Assembly: GCA_030685065.1 (NCBI GenBank)
Contig: JAUXQH010000124.1
Coordinates: forward strand, 33,379 to 97,378
Length of the DNA stretch: 64,000 bases
Reading direction: 5' to 3'
Origin: Pseudomonadota bacterium
Lineage (GTDB): Bacteria; Myxococcota_A; UBA796; SXON01
Position 1 is the stretch's first letter, and the number at the start of each line of letters is the position of its first letter. This document shows, piece after piece, positions 25,813-36,187 of this stretch. The notes beneath the pieces are model-generated. The model ran no database searches. It was not told the origin of the DNA and saw only the letters and a list, made by a program, of their open reading frames with translations. The position numbers were made by a program, and so were the translations under genes.

Positions 25813-25919
25813 TGGGGGGTTCGGAGCGCCGTCGTCAGACGCCAATCCTTCGAACCCCTTCACCCGCCCCCTCCCAGAACCGCCTCTTCCGAACCGCCCG
25901 TCGCCTGCTGGAGTCTCCC

Positions 25920-26948
<1,029 letters not shown>

Positions 26949-26955
26949 GCGCGTC

Positions 26956-26986
26956 GAGGAGGCGCCCCCGGAGGCGCCCCCTCCTC
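26956..26986 (+). terminator. possible terminator hairpin after recA
   Basis: GAGGAGG (26956-26962) can pair with CCTCCTC (26980-26986), extended by inner CGCC/GGCG pairing with a small bulge. There is no T tract, so a factor-independent stop is uncertain. Confidence 0.35.
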
Positions 26987-27081
26987 GCGGCTCGCGCGGC
27001 GGCTCGCGCTTGCCATCCCTCGCCGACGCTCGCGCTTGGTAGAGTGTGGACGCAGGGCGATCGGCGCCCAGGAGCCTCCGG

Positions 27082-28161
27082 ATGGACCTCGCCTCGCTCT
27101 GCCGCCTTGCCCTCAAAACCGGGGCGAGCGACATCCACCTCAAGGTCGGCGTGCCGCCCATGCTCCGCATCCATGGGGACATCCACGCGGTCCCGGATCA
27201 CGGCCCATTGAGCAACGAAGAGCTCTCCAAGGCGATGTGGGACATCATGTCGCCGCTCCAGCGGGAGCGCTTCAAGAGCACGAATGACTGCGACCTCGCG
27301 CACTCCGTGCCGGGCGTGGCGCGGTTCCGGTGCAACGTGTTCCGCAGCCAGCAGCGGATCGGTGCGGTGCTCCGAGCGATCCCGACGCAGGTGAAGACCA
27401 TCGACGAGCTGGAGCTCCCCGCCATCCTCAAGAAGGTGGTGCAGGAGCCCCGCGGCCTGGTGCTCGTCACCGGGGCTACGGGATCGGGCAAGAGCACCAC
27501 GCTGGCCGCGATGATCGAGGAGATCAACCGCACCCTGCCCCACCACATCCTCACCATCGAGGATCCGATCGAGTTCCTGTTCGAGGACAGTCGCTCCGTG
27601 GTCAACCAGCGGGAGGTGGGGCTCGACGCGCCCAACTTCCATCAGGCGCTCCGGTCCGCGCTGCGCCAGGACCCCGACGTCATCCTGATCGGAGAGCTCC
27701 GCGACCAGGAAACGGTAGAGATCGCCCTGCACGCCGCCGAGACCGGTCACCTCGTGTTCGCGACGCTCCACACGATCGACGCGCACGAGACCATCAACCG
27801 CCTCGTCGGCTTCTTCGAGCCCCACCAGCAGCAGCAGATCCGCCTCCAGCTCGGGTCGGTCCTGCGCGCCGTCGTGTCCCAACGCCTGGTTCCGGCGAGC
27901 GCGGGCGGGCGCGTCGCGGCGCTGGAGATCATGCTCAACACCGGCACCATCTACGAGTGCATCGTGGATGCCTCTCGCACGCGCGAGGCGCGGGACCACA
28001 TCCGCAAGGGCCGCGCGCAGTACGGGATGCAGACCTTCGATCAGGCGCTGTTCGACCACATCACGGCGGGGAAGGTCCGCCAGGATCACGGGCTGCGCTT
28101 CGCCAACAACCCGGACGAGGTGGCGCTGCGCCTCTCCGGGCTCACGGACGACGCCGACTGA
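27082..28161 (+). CDS. pilT: type IV pilus retraction ATPase PilT
   Basis: This 359-residue PilT-family hexameric ATPase disassembles type IV pili during twitching. The N-terminal segment GASDIHLKVGVPP is typical. Walker A is TGATGSGKSTT, the Asp box is TIEDPIEFL, and RQDPDVILIGELRD and TGHLVFATLHT form Walker B and the His box. The start ATG 27082 has AGGAG seven bases upstream, which favours it over an upstream GTG. No pilin or other pilus gene adjoins it, so it stands apart from its machine. Confidence 0.94.
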   Translation: MDLASLCRLALKTGASDIHLKVGVPPMLRIHGDIHAVPDHGPLSNEELSKAMWDIMSPLQRERFKSTNDCDLAHSVPGVARFRCNVFRSQQRIGAVLRAIPTQVKTIDELELPAILKKVVQEPRGLVLVTGATGSGKSTTLAAMIEEINRTLPHHILTIEDPIEFLFEDSRSVVNQREVGLDAPNFHQALRSALRQDPDVILIGELRDQETVEIALHAAETGHLVFATLHTIDAHETINRLVGFFEPHQQQQIRLQLGSVLRAVVSQRLVPASAGGRVAALEIMLNTGTIYECIVDASRTREARDHIRKGRAQYGMQTFDQALFDHITAGKVRQDHGLRFANNPDEVALRLSGLTDDAD

Positions 28162-28206
28162 ACCTCCCGCCCGCGAGCCCGCGCATCGGCCCAGCTCCTT
28201 CGGGGC

Positions 28207-28235
28207 TTGAAGGAGTGCGCATCCGGGCATAGAGG
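28207..28235 (+). promoter_or_regulatory. alaS promoter
   Basis: TTGAAG (28207-28212) and TAGAGG (28230-28235) are separated by 17 bp. A 7-bp hairpin CTCCTTC/GAAGGAG (28195-28215) overlaps the -35. The transcript would have about 24 bases before the ATG at 28266. Confidence 0.48.
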
Positions 28236-28265
28236 AGGGGGCTTTTGCCACAGCAAGGTACGACG

Positions 28266-30878
28266 ATGACCTCCGCAGATCTGCGCGCCCGCTTCCTCGA
28301 GTTCTTCCGCCGCCACGCGCACGCCGTGGTGCCGTCGAGCCCGCTCGTCCCGCAGAACGATCCGACGTTGTTTTTCACCAACGCCGGAATGGTGCAGTTC
28401 AAGGATGTCTTCACCGGCAAGGAGCGCCGCCCCTACAGCCGCGCCACCTCCGTGCAGAAAGTGCTTCGCGTCAGCGGCAAGCACAACGATCTGGAGAACG
28501 TGGGGCACACCCCCCGCCACCACACCTTCTTCGAGATGCTGGGAAACTTCAGCTTCGGCGACTATTTCAAGCCCGAGGCCATCCGCTTCGCGTGGGACTT
28601 CCTCACCGTCGAGCTCGGCATCGATCCCGAGCGGCTGTGGGTGACCGTCTACGACAAGGACCCCGAGGCGCTGGCCATCTGGCGCGACCAGATCGGTTTT
28701 CCCGAGGCGCGCATCCAGCAGCTGGGCGAGGCCGAGAACTTCTGGTCGATGGGGGACACCGGTCCGTGTGGCCCGTGCACGGAGATCCACTACGATCACG
28801 GCCCGGCGATCAGCGACGACACGCGGGGGCCCGCCGGTGGCGACAACCGCTACGTCGAGATCTGGAACCTCGTGTTCATGCAATACGACCGCGCGGCGGA
28901 CGGGACCTTGACTCCCCTCCCCCGCCCCTCGATCGACACCGGGGCCGGCCTCGAGCGCGTCGCCGCGGTGGTCCAGGGCGTGTACGCCAACTACGAGACC
29001 GACCTCTTTCAGCCCCTGCTCAAGGCGGCCGCGGCGATGGCCGGCGTGGAACAGGGCGCCGACCGCGCGACCGACATCGCACTCCAGGTCATCGCCGACC
29101 ACAGCCGCGCCACCGCGTTTCTCATCGCGGACGGCGTGATGCCCAGCAACGAGGAGCGCGGCTACGTGCTCCGGCGCATCATGCGCCGCGGGATCCGCTA
29201 CGGGGTGAAGTTGGGGCTCAAGCAGCCGTTCCTCCACCAGACCGTCGCGACCGTGATCGAACAGTTCGGGGACGCCTATCCGGAGCTCCGCGAGCGCGCG
29301 GGCTTCATCCTGGACGTCGTGCGGATCGAAGACGAGCGCTTCGCGTCCACCCTCCACCGGGGGATGGCGCTGCTCGAGAAGGCGTTCGTGGAGAGCCCCG
29401 ATCGGGTCGCCGGAGAGACCGCCTTCGCGCTCGCCGACACCTACGGCTTCCCGCTCGATCTGACGCAGCTCATCGCGGCGGAGCGCGGCCTCACGGTCGA
29501 CACCGTCGACTACGAGCGCCTGCGCGGCGAGCAACGCGCGAAGGGGCGCGCGGCATGGAAGGGCTCGGGAGAAGAGTCGATCTCCGCCGTGTGGCACGCG
29601 CTCGCGGAGGACGTGGGCGTGCGCTTCAGCGGCTACGATCGCGACGCCGATGCCGGGACCGTCCGCGCCGTTGTGTCCGAAGGCGCCCGCGTGAGCGCGC
29701 TCGTGCAGGGCCAGCGTGCCGACGTGCTGACCGACGTGACCCCCTTCTACGCCGAGAGCGGCGGCCAGGTGGGGGACACCGGCGTCATGCGCTGGCCGGG
29801 GGGCGAGGCCGTGGTGCTCGACACCTCGAAGCCCACGGGCGATCTCCACGCGCACCAGGTCGAGGTGCGCTCGGGCACCCTCCGCGTGGGGGACCTCGTC
29901 ACGCTCGAGGTCGATGCGGAGCGTCGTAACCGGACGCGCCTCAACCACACCGCGACTCACCTGCTCCACGCGGCGCTCAAGCAGGTGATCGGCGGCCACG
30001 TGATGCAGAAGGGCTCGCTCGTGGGCCCCGACCGCCTCCGGTTCGACTTCTCGCACCACAAGGCGGTGACGACGGAGGAGATCCAGGCCGTGGAGGATCT
30101 GGTCAATCAGCAGATCCTCGCGAACCACCCGGTCGACACCGCCGTGCAGGACGTGGAGTCCGCCCGCCGTGGCGGCGCGATGGCGCTGTTCGGGGAGAAG
30201 TACGGCGAGCACGTGCGCGTCGTGCAGGTCGACGCCTTCAGCAAGGAGCTCTGTGGCGGTACCCACGCGCGCCGCAGCGGCGACATCGGGCTGTTCAAGA
30301 TCTTGTCCGAGGCGGGCATCGCCGCGGGCGTTCGCCGCATCGAGGGGCAGACCGGCCCGGGGGCTCAGGCCTACGTGCGCGACTTGGAGACCACCACACG
30401 CTCGGCCGCGAGGGAGCTCAAGACCTCTCCGGACAAGCTGGTCGAGGCGATCCGACGCCTGCTCGACGACAAGGCGCGCCTGGGCAAGGAGATCGAGACG
30501 ATCCGCCGTGAAGCCGCCCGCGCCGCCGCGGGGGACCTGAGCGAGCGCGCCGTCGAGATCGACGGGGTCAAGGTGCTCGCCGCCGAGATCCAGGGGGACG
30601 GCAAGGTGCTGCGCGAAGAGGCCGACCGCCTCCGGGACGTGCTCGGGACCTGCGTGATCGTGCTCGCATCGCGCGACGTGGACGACGTGAAGGTGCTCGT
30701 CGCGGTCAGCAAGGACCTCGCCGGAACCCGCTACAACGCGGGCAAGATCATCGCCGCCCTCGCTTCCATGGTCGGCGGGAAGGGCGGCGGACGTCCGGAT
30801 CTCGCCCAGGCGGGGGGGAAGGAGCCGGCGCGGATCGCCGAGATGTTGGCGGCGGTTCCGCAGGTGCTCTCGGCGTAG
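28266..30878 (+). CDS. alaS: alanyl-tRNA synthetase
   Basis: AlaS, 870 residues, charges tRNA-Ala. It is a class II synthetase with an editing domain. Class II motif 2 lies in the first 150 residues, and MGDTGPCGPCTEIHYDHG is a strong signature. The editing-domain zinc ligands are in NHTATHLLHA and later LCGGTHARRSGDIG. The C-terminal Gly-rich segment GGKGGGRPDLAQAGG is typical. The ATG at 28266 is chosen over an upstream TTG because AAGG stands eight bases before it. The 3' end holds a 21-bp tandem duplication spanning the stop. Confidence 0.97.
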   Translation: MTSADLRARFLEFFRRHAHAVVPSSPLVPQNDPTLFFTNAGMVQFKDVFTGKERRPYSRATSVQKVLRVSGKHNDLENVGHTPRHHTFFEMLGNFSFGDYFKPEAIRFAWDFLTVELGIDPERLWVTVYDKDPEALAIWRDQIGFPEARIQQLGEAENFWSMGDTGPCGPCTEIHYDHGPAISDDTRGPAGGDNRYVEIWNLVFMQYDRAADGTLTPLPRPSIDTGAGLERVAAVVQGVYANYETDLFQPLLKAAAAMAGVEQGADRATDIALQVIADHSRATAFLIADGVMPSNEERGYVLRRIMRRGIRYGVKLGLKQPFLHQTVATVIEQFGDAYPELRERAGFILDVVRIEDERFASTLHRGMALLEKAFVESPDRVAGETAFALADTYGFPLDLTQLIAAERGLTVDTVDYERLRGEQRAKGRAAWKGSGEESISAVWHALAEDVGVRFSGYDRDADAGTVRAVVSEGARVSALVQGQRADVLTDVTPFYAESGGQVGDTGVMRWPGGEAVVLDTSKPTGDLHAHQVEVRSGTLRVGDLVTLEVDAERRNRTRLNHTATHLLHAALKQVIGGHVMQKGSLVGPDRLRFDFSHHKAVTTEEIQAVEDLVNQQILANHPVDTAVQDVESARRGGAMALFGEKYGEHVRVVQVDAFSKELCGGTHARRSGDIGLFKILSEAGIAAGVRRIEGQTGPGAQAYVRDLETTTRSAARELKTSPDKLVEAIRRLLDDKARLGKEIETIRREAARAAAGDLSERAVEIDGVKVLAAEIQGDGKVLREEADRLRDVLGTCVIVLASRDVDDVKVLVAVSKDLAGTRYNAGKIIAALASMVGGKGGGRPDLAQAGGKEPARIAEMLAAVPQVLSA

Positions 30879-30903
30879 CGACGGGTGCTCTCGGCGTAGC
30901 GAC
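30863..30903 (+). repeat. 21-bp tandem duplication at the alaS stop
   Basis: The 20-mer GGTGCTCTCGGCGTAGCGAC occurs at 30863-30882 and again at 30884-30903, a period of 21 bp. It copies the last codons of alaS and the stop. The period is a multiple of three. Confidence 0.85.
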
Positions 30904-31049
30904 CGGCCCGCGGGGGGAAGAAGGGCCGGGGGCCGCCGAGTCCGCGGCGAGCGCCCCGTGGCTCGCGCCAGGTGGTGGGACCCGGGACTCGGTCAGCATC
31001 GGCACCTCAGCCTCGACATGTTAGTCCAGCCCCCCTTTCGGAGAGCCTC

Positions 31050-31817
<768 letters not shown>

Positions 31818-31831
31818 GCTTCGAACGCGCG

Positions 31832-31853
31832 GGGCCCCGCTTCGGCGGGGCCC
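31832..31853. terminator. GC-rich hairpin between SDR and bamD
   Basis: A perfect 9-bp stem GGGCCCCGC/GCGGGGCCC with a TTCG tetraloop is followed by TCTCTCG. It lies 14 bp after the SDR stop and before the convergent bamD end. It has no long T run. Confidence 0.6.
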
Positions 31854-31952
31854 TCTCTCGCGAGCGCGCTGGCGCTTCGCCATCCTGACCCAGGAAGCCC
31901 CTACGGAGACTATTCGGGGCCTCCGCATCCCTCTCGATCCCGGCCGAGGAGC

Positions 31953-32702
31953 CTACGGCTTCTTCGGCGGCGACGCGAGCGCCTTCTCGACGCGGCGGAG
32001 GGCGCGGCTGCCGGGCGCCTCGGCGCGAAGACGGTCGGCCGCGGCGCGGGCGAGATCGGGCTGCTCGAGCCCCGCGTAGGCCTCGCCCAGGAGGCCCATG
32101 GCCTCGACCTTGTCGGGGCTGTCCGGATAGTTGCGGAGGAGCGGCTCGACGCGCCCGACGACGCTCTGCCACGCGGCGCGGCGCGTGTAGAAGCGGGCGA
32201 TGATCAGCTCCTTGCGCGCGAGGCGCGCACGGGCCTTGCCGAGGTCGGCATCCACCTCGTCCCGCCAGTCGCTCTCGGGAAACCGCGCGCCGAAGCGCGT
32301 CCACGTGTCGACGGCCTGTCGGGTCCACGTCTGGTCGCGGGCCGCCACCGTGGGGGCCTTGCGGTAGAGGGTGAGCCCCAGCCGATACACCACGAAGTCG
32401 AGATCCCGATAGCGTGGGTGCGCCCGCTGGAATTCGTCGTAGGCGACCCGAGCGGCGTCCCACTCGTTCTTCTTGAAGTGCACGTCCGCGATCGCGAGCT
32501 CGGCTTTCAGCGCGTACGGATCGTCCCGATAGTAGGTGCGCACCCGGTTCAGCTGCTCGAGCGCCTTGGTGTAGGAGCCGCTCTTGAGGTAGCGGAGGCC
32601 CAGCTCATAGGCCTCCTGCGCGCTCATGCGCGGTCGCTCCGCACGCGCCTCGGAGGCGGAGAGCACGAAGACGCAGAGAAAAGCAAGGAGAAGGCGCTTC
32701 AC
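31953..32702 (-). CDS. bamD: BamD-like outer-membrane assembly factor
   Basis: This 249-residue TPR protein has the BamD pattern: repeated helices such as YELGLRYLKSGSYTKALEQL, ARVAYDEFQRAHPRY, and RFPESDWRDEVDADLGKAR. BamD works with BamA to fold outer-membrane proteins. BamD is normally a lipoprotein, but the signal peptide here ends SASEARA with no Cys after it. The GTG start at 32702 gives the signal peptide directly. It is divergent from the DUF1844 gene across 55 bp. Confidence 0.78.
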   Translation of the reverse strand: MKRLLLAFLCVFVLSASEARAERPRMSAQEAYELGLRYLKSGSYTKALEQLNRVRTYYRDDPYALKAELAIADVHFKKNEWDAARVAYDEFQRAHPRYRDLDFVVYRLGLTLYRKAPTVAARDQTWTRQAVDTWTRFGARFPESDWRDEVDADLGKARARLARKELIIARFYTRRAAWQSVVGRVEPLLRNYPDSPDKVEAMGLLGEAYAGLEQPDLARAAADRLRAEAPGSRALRRVEKALASPPKKP

Positions 32703-32757
32703 GGCGCCGGGACTATCTCGTCCGCCGTGATAGGGCGAGCCGCCCAGAGGAGGAACC

Positions 32758-33024
32758 ATGTCGAGCCAGGCCGAAGCCCCGATCTCCTTCAGTACTTTCG
32801 TGATTTCCTTGGCCAGCTCCGGGCTGATGCACCTCGGCGTGCGTGATCCGGGCGGTCCCCAGCGCCCGGTGGACGTGAATCTCGCGCGACAAACGCTCGA
32901 GCTCCTCGGGATCCTCGCTGAGAAGACCAAGGGAAACCTCGATGAAGACGAGGCGCGGCTGCTCGATGCGGTCCGCCACGATCTCGATCAACGCCTTGCG
33001 GACGCCGCTGCAAAGCTTGGTTGA
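32758..33024 (+). CDS. DUF1844 family protein
   Basis: This 88-residue protein matches the DUF1844 pattern: FSTFVISLASSGLMHLGV, then VNLARQTLELLGILAEKTKGNL and a helical end DAVRHDLDQRLADA. The family is small, alpha-helical and common in deltaproteobacteria; its function is unknown. A strong AGGAGG site stands four bases before the ATG. Its stop codon lies inside the TTGACA -35 of the next gene. Confidence 0.85.
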   Translation: MSSQAEAPISFSTFVISLASSGLMHLGVRDPGGPQRPVDVNLARQTLELLGILAEKTKGNLDEDEARLLDAVRHDLDQRLADAAAKLG

Positions 33025-33050
33025 CATGCTGTGACGGGAACGTGTAGAGT
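33021..33050 (+). promoter_or_regulatory. strong sigma70 promoter of the lipoprotein set
   Basis: A consensus TTGACA (33021-33026) and TAGAGT (33045-33050) are separated by 18 bp. The leader of about 37 bases has a small hairpin TCTCG-TTTA-CGAGA (33060-33073) and an AGGAG ribosome site before the ATG at 33093. Confidence 0.72.
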
Positions 33051-33092
33051 TCGCCGCCGTCTCGTTTACGAGAGCACCCAGGAGACCACACC

Positions 33093-34100
33093 ATGTCCCG
33101 TTCCATCTTGCTTCTCCCCTTCTTGCTGACCGCTTGTCCCGCCCCTGACGGCAAGGTCGATGACACCGGTAGCGACACCGGCACCGCCGCGTGCGAGATC
33201 AGCATCGAGAGCACCATCCCGTCCTCGGGCGCCCTCGACGCCGATTACCGCGCGTCCATCGAGTTCAAGCTGTCGGACGCCGACGCGACCGCCACGGTCA
33301 CCTCCACGATCGCGGGCACCACGACGCTGGTTGATGACGGCGAGACCATCATCTTCACGCCCAACGCGCCCCTCGAGCCCTCGACCGCCTACACGGTCAC
33401 GCTCAACTACTGCCGCGGCGCCTCCGACCTCACGTTCACGACCTCGGCGGACGGCACCCCGCTCACCGACGTGAACATCCTCCTCGGCCGCACCTACGCG
33501 CTCAACCTCGGCGAGGCCCGCATCGTCGAGCCCGCGGGCGTCGGCTCGATCCTCGGCACCTACCTCACCCAGGACATCCTCGTCGGCGTCCAGACGGTGG
33601 ACGCGACCGAGATCCAGATGATCGGCGCGATCGGCGTGGAAGGCTCCAGCCCCCCCGAGCAGGACTACTGCACGTCCAGCATCCCGTTCCCCGTGGCCAA
33701 CTTCAGCGCCCAGCCCTACTTCCAGATTGGGCCCCAGACCACCACCCTCGCGGTGGCCGGCCTGGAGATCGTCATCGGTGACCTCGAGATCACTGGCACC
33801 TTCGCGTCCGACGGCTCGTACTTCACCGGTGGAACGCTCGGCGGCACCATCGACACCCGCCCGCTCGTCCCCCTCCTCGACGAAGAAGGCGAGCCCGGCT
33901 CCATCTGTGACCTCGCCGCCAGCTTCGGCGCGGTGTGCGGGGCCTGCCCCGAGGACGGCGAGCCCTACTGCTTGACCCTCGTGGCCGACCAGATCGAGGC
34001 CCTCCAGGTCGAAGGCGAGTCCCTCGTCGTCGTCGCGAACGGCGACTGCCCGGACTGCGAGACCACCCCCCCCGCCGTGGACGCGGTCTGCCCCGAGTAG
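33093..34100 (+). CDS. lipoprotein paralog 1 with Ig-like and C-rich domains
   Basis: This 335-residue protein has lipobox LLPFLLTAC. A short DDTGSDTGT spacer leads to an Ig-like (Big_5-type) domain at about residues 34-120. The last 200 residues form a domain shared with the next two genes: RTYALNLGEARIVEPAGVGS, QDYC, GTIDTRPL, and a Cys set in FGAVCGACPEDGEPYCL. I know no name for this domain. The transcript has a strong promoter and ends in a clear terminator, so this paralog is probably expressed on its own. Confidence 0.7.
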   Translation: MSRSILLLPFLLTACPAPDGKVDDTGSDTGTAACEISIESTIPSSGALDADYRASIEFKLSDADATATVTSTIAGTTTLVDDGETIIFTPNAPLEPSTAYTVTLNYCRGASDLTFTTSADGTPLTDVNILLGRTYALNLGEARIVEPAGVGSILGTYLTQDILVGVQTVDATEIQMIGAIGVEGSSPPEQDYCTSSIPFPVANFSAQPYFQIGPQTTTLAVAGLEIVIGDLEITGTFASDGSYFTGGTLGGTIDTRPLVPLLDEEGEPGSICDLAASFGAVCGACPEDGEPYCLTLVADQIEALQVEGESLVVVANGDCPDCETTPPAVDAVCPE

Positions 34101-34119
34101 TCGGCGGCTGACAGGCGAT

Positions 34120-34154
34120 GAGAGCCAGGGGCGTCCCTGGCTCTCTCCCGTTTT
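34120..34154 (+). terminator. intrinsic terminator after lipoprotein paralog 1
   Basis: An 11-bp perfect stem (GAGAGCCAGGG / CCCTGGCTCTC) with a GCGT loop spans 34120-34145 and is followed by TCCCGTTTT. Confidence 0.82.
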
Positions 34155-34163
34155 GAGGAAGTC

Positions 34164-34209
34164 CTTGGCGGCGAGCCCCGAAACGTGGATGATTGCGTTC
34201 ACCGCCAAG
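34164..34209 (+). promoter_or_regulatory. 8-bp inverted repeat upstream of lipoprotein paralog 2
   Basis: CTTGGCGG (34164-34171) and CCGCCAAG (34202-34209) form an inverted repeat 30 bp apart, ahead of the ATG at 34275. It may be an operator or a leader hairpin. No clear promoter hexamers were identified here. Confidence 0.3.
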
Positions 34210-34274
34210 ATCTGAAGGCCCCGCTGGCGGGTGCCCGCCTCCTTCCTCCAACCTACCCCGCACCCGAGCGAACC

Positions 34275-35111
34275 ATGCGCCTCCTCTCCCTCGCCTTCCT
34301 CCTCTCCGTCGCCTGCACCGAAGACCACAAGATCGAGACCGACACCGGTCCCATCGGCAGCGACAGCGGCGGGGGTGACAGCGACACGGACACGGATACC
34401 GACACCGACACGGATACCGACACCGACACCGACACCGACACCGATGCGGACACGGACGCGGACACGGACGTCGACACCGGGGATGACGTGACCGAGGACC
34501 TCTCCGGTCGCACCTACGTGGTCACGCTGGCGGACGCGACGATCGTCGAGCCCGCCGGGCTCGGCAGTCTCCTCGGCGGCTACATCACCCAGGACATCCT
34601 CCTCGGCGTCGTCTCGTCGAACGACACCGAGATCGAGATGATCGGCACCATCGCGGTCGAGGGTTCGAGCCCGGCCGAGCAGGACTACTGCCTCGCCACG
34701 ATCGACTTCCCCACCGCTGACTTCAGCCGGAACCCCGACTTCCAGATCGGGCCGAGCGACCTGGTGCTCGACGTGGGCGGCGTCACCGTCGAGCTCTCGT
34801 CGCTCATGGTCACTGGCACCTTCTCGGACGACGGCAGCTCCTTCGAGGACGGCACGCTCTCGGGCACCATCGACACCCGCCCGCTCGACCCGCTGGTCGG
34901 CGACGCCGGCGCCATCTGCGAGTACGCCGGATTCTTCGGCGCGAGCTGCGTCTCTTGCCCCTCCGACGGGGAGGAGGCCTGCCTCACGCTCGTGGCCGAG
35001 GACATCACCGGGACCGAGCTGGAGGGCGTGACGATCGGTTTCGTCCCGGGCAACAACTGCGAAGCCTGCGAAGACGGCCTGCCGGCCGCCGACGCCGTGT
35101 GCGACGGCTAG
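34275..35111 (+). CDS. lipoprotein paralog 2 with long Asp-Thr stalk
   Basis: This 278-residue protein has a lipobox (FLLSVAC) and then a stalk of repeated Asp-Thr and Asp-Ala pairs at about residues 34-68. The C-terminal domain is the one shared with its neighbours: RTYVVTLADATIVEPAGLGS, QDYC, GTIDTRPLDPL, and FGASCVSCPSDGEEACL. It lacks the Ig-like domain of paralogs 1 and 3. Such acidic stalks are used to hold a domain away from the membrane. It is followed five bases later by paralog 3. Confidence 0.7.
   Translation: MRLLSLAFLLSVACTEDHKIETDTGPIGSDSGGGDSDTDTDTDTDTDTDTDTDTDTDADTDADTDVDTGDDVTEDLSGRTYVVTLADATIVEPAGLGSLLGGYITQDILLGVVSSNDTEIEMIGTIAVEGSSPAEQDYCLATIDFPTADFSRNPDFQIGPSDLVLDVGGVTVELSSLMVTGTFSDDGSSFEDGTLSGTIDTRPLDPLVGDAGAICEYAGFFGASCVSCPSDGEEACLTLVAEDITGTELEGVTIGFVPGNNCEACEDGLPAADAVCDG
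34377..34482 (+). repeat. Asp-Thr coding hexamer repeat
   Basis: Near-exact repeats of GACACC/GATACC/GACACG code the stalk of lipoprotein paralog 2. Similar runs at 35196-35273 code that of paralog 3. Such arrays slip during replication, so length may vary between strains. Confidence 0.8.
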
Positions 35112-35116
35112 GCCCG

Positions 35117-36145
35117 ATGCTCACGAGCCTCCTCCTCCTCCTCGCCTGCGCGACGGACGGCAAGCCCGTGGACGACACGGGCCCCATCGGCACGGACGGT
35201 GACGCGGACACCGACACCGACGCGGACACCGATACCGACACGGACGCCGATACCGACGCGGACACCGACACCGAGCCCGCGTGCACGGCCACGATCGTCG
35301 CGATGTCACCCGCGAACGGTGAGCTGGACGTCGCGCTGGACGCGCCGGTGGTCGCCACTTTCTCCGAGCCGGTGACGGCCGCCGACATCACGCTCGACGG
35401 TGGCGTGACCGGCACCGTGACCTTGGGCGACGGCGGCACGTTTGCCACCTTCATCCCCGACGGCGGCCTGGACCACGGGACCAGCTACAGCGCCTCGGCC
35501 ACCGTGTGCGAGGACACGGCGGTCGCCACCTTCACCACGTCGGGCGAGGAGCTCTCGGTCGACCTGACCGAGCGCACCTACGACATCGAGCTGGACGACG
35601 ACAGCGATCTCACCTGGGTCGCCCCGAGCGTCGGCACCTTCCTGGCGGGAAGCCTCGCGACGACGAGCATCCTGTTCATGGTGGAGTCGGCGGACACCGC
35701 CCAGATCGACATGGTCGGGGCGGCCGGCTACGAATTTCGCGGCGCCACCGCGCAGTATCCGTGCACCTACGCCATCGACTTCGATCCCGCGCCGTTCACG
35801 AGCCACCCCGCCTACGCGGTCGGACCGCTCGATACGGAGATGCAGGCCAACGGCATCAAGTTCGAGATCTACGACCTCGCCGTCACCGGCACCTTCGCGG
35901 AAGACGGCGCGACGGCCGAAGACATCGTGCTCACCGGGCTGCTCGACACCCGGCCCCTCGCCGAGGGGCTGGGGCTGGATGTGTGCGAGCTGGCGACGAG
36001 CTTCGGGGACACCTGCGTGGACTGCCCGGACGGCGAGACCGGCTGCCTCGCCGTCGAGATCCACGACGAGCGCGCCCCCTGGCGCGAGGGCCTGTGGATC
36101 GACGTGGACCAGGATCCGACGACCGATCGGTTCTGCACCGAGTAG
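35117..36145 (+). CDS. lipoprotein paralog 3 with stalk and Ig-like domain
   Basis: This 342-residue protein has lipobox SLLLLLAC and a stalk of Asp-Thr/Asp-Ala repeats at about residues 27-53. An Ig-like domain (PANGELDVALDAPVVATFSE) follows. The C-terminal region is a divergent copy of the shared domain: LTERTYDIELDDD, TGLLDTRPLAEG, FGDTCVDCPDGETGCL. It starts five bases after the stop of paralog 2, so the two are co-transcribed. Substrate and ligand are unknown. Confidence 0.68.
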   Translation: MLTSLLLLLACATDGKPVDDTGPIGTDGDADTDTDADTDTDTDADTDADTDTEPACTATIVAMSPANGELDVALDAPVVATFSEPVTAADITLDGGVTGTVTLGDGGTFATFIPDGGLDHGTSYSASATVCEDTAVATFTTSGEELSVDLTERTYDIELDDDSDLTWVAPSVGTFLAGSLATTSILFMVESADTAQIDMVGAAGYEFRGATAQYPCTYAIDFDPAPFTSHPAYAVGPLDTEMQANGIKFEIYDLAVTGTFAEDGATAEDIVLTGLLDTRPLAEGLGLDVCELATSFGDTCVDCPDGETGCLAVEIHDERAPWREGLWIDVDQDPTTDRFCTE

Positions 36146-36157
36146 GCGGCACCCCGT

Positions 36158-36181
36158 GGCGACGGCGACAGCGCCGCCGCC
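36158..36181. terminator. hairpin between convergent paralog 3 and rluD
   Basis: GGCGACGGCG and CGCCGCCGCC form a 10-bp stem with one A-C mismatch around an ACAG loop. No T run follows. It may end both convergent transcripts. Confidence 0.4.
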
Positions 36182-36187
36182 CGCTCG

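Noticed and set aside
25744..25919. Known LexA box types (E. coli, Gram-positive, alpha-proteobacterial) in the recA promoter
   Set aside because: CTGT-N8-ACAG, GAAC-N4-GTTC and GTTC-N7-GTTC do not occur there; only the CCGTAC inverted repeat is present.
28162..28265. T-box or riboswitch leader ahead of alaS
   Set aside because: Only a 7-bp hairpin overlapping a promoter is seen; the space is too short for a T-box and there is no antiterminator or T tract.
34377..34482. CRISPR-like direct repeats
   Set aside because: They are in-frame Asp-Thr codon repeats without unique spacers. The MopE modules are also protein repeats.
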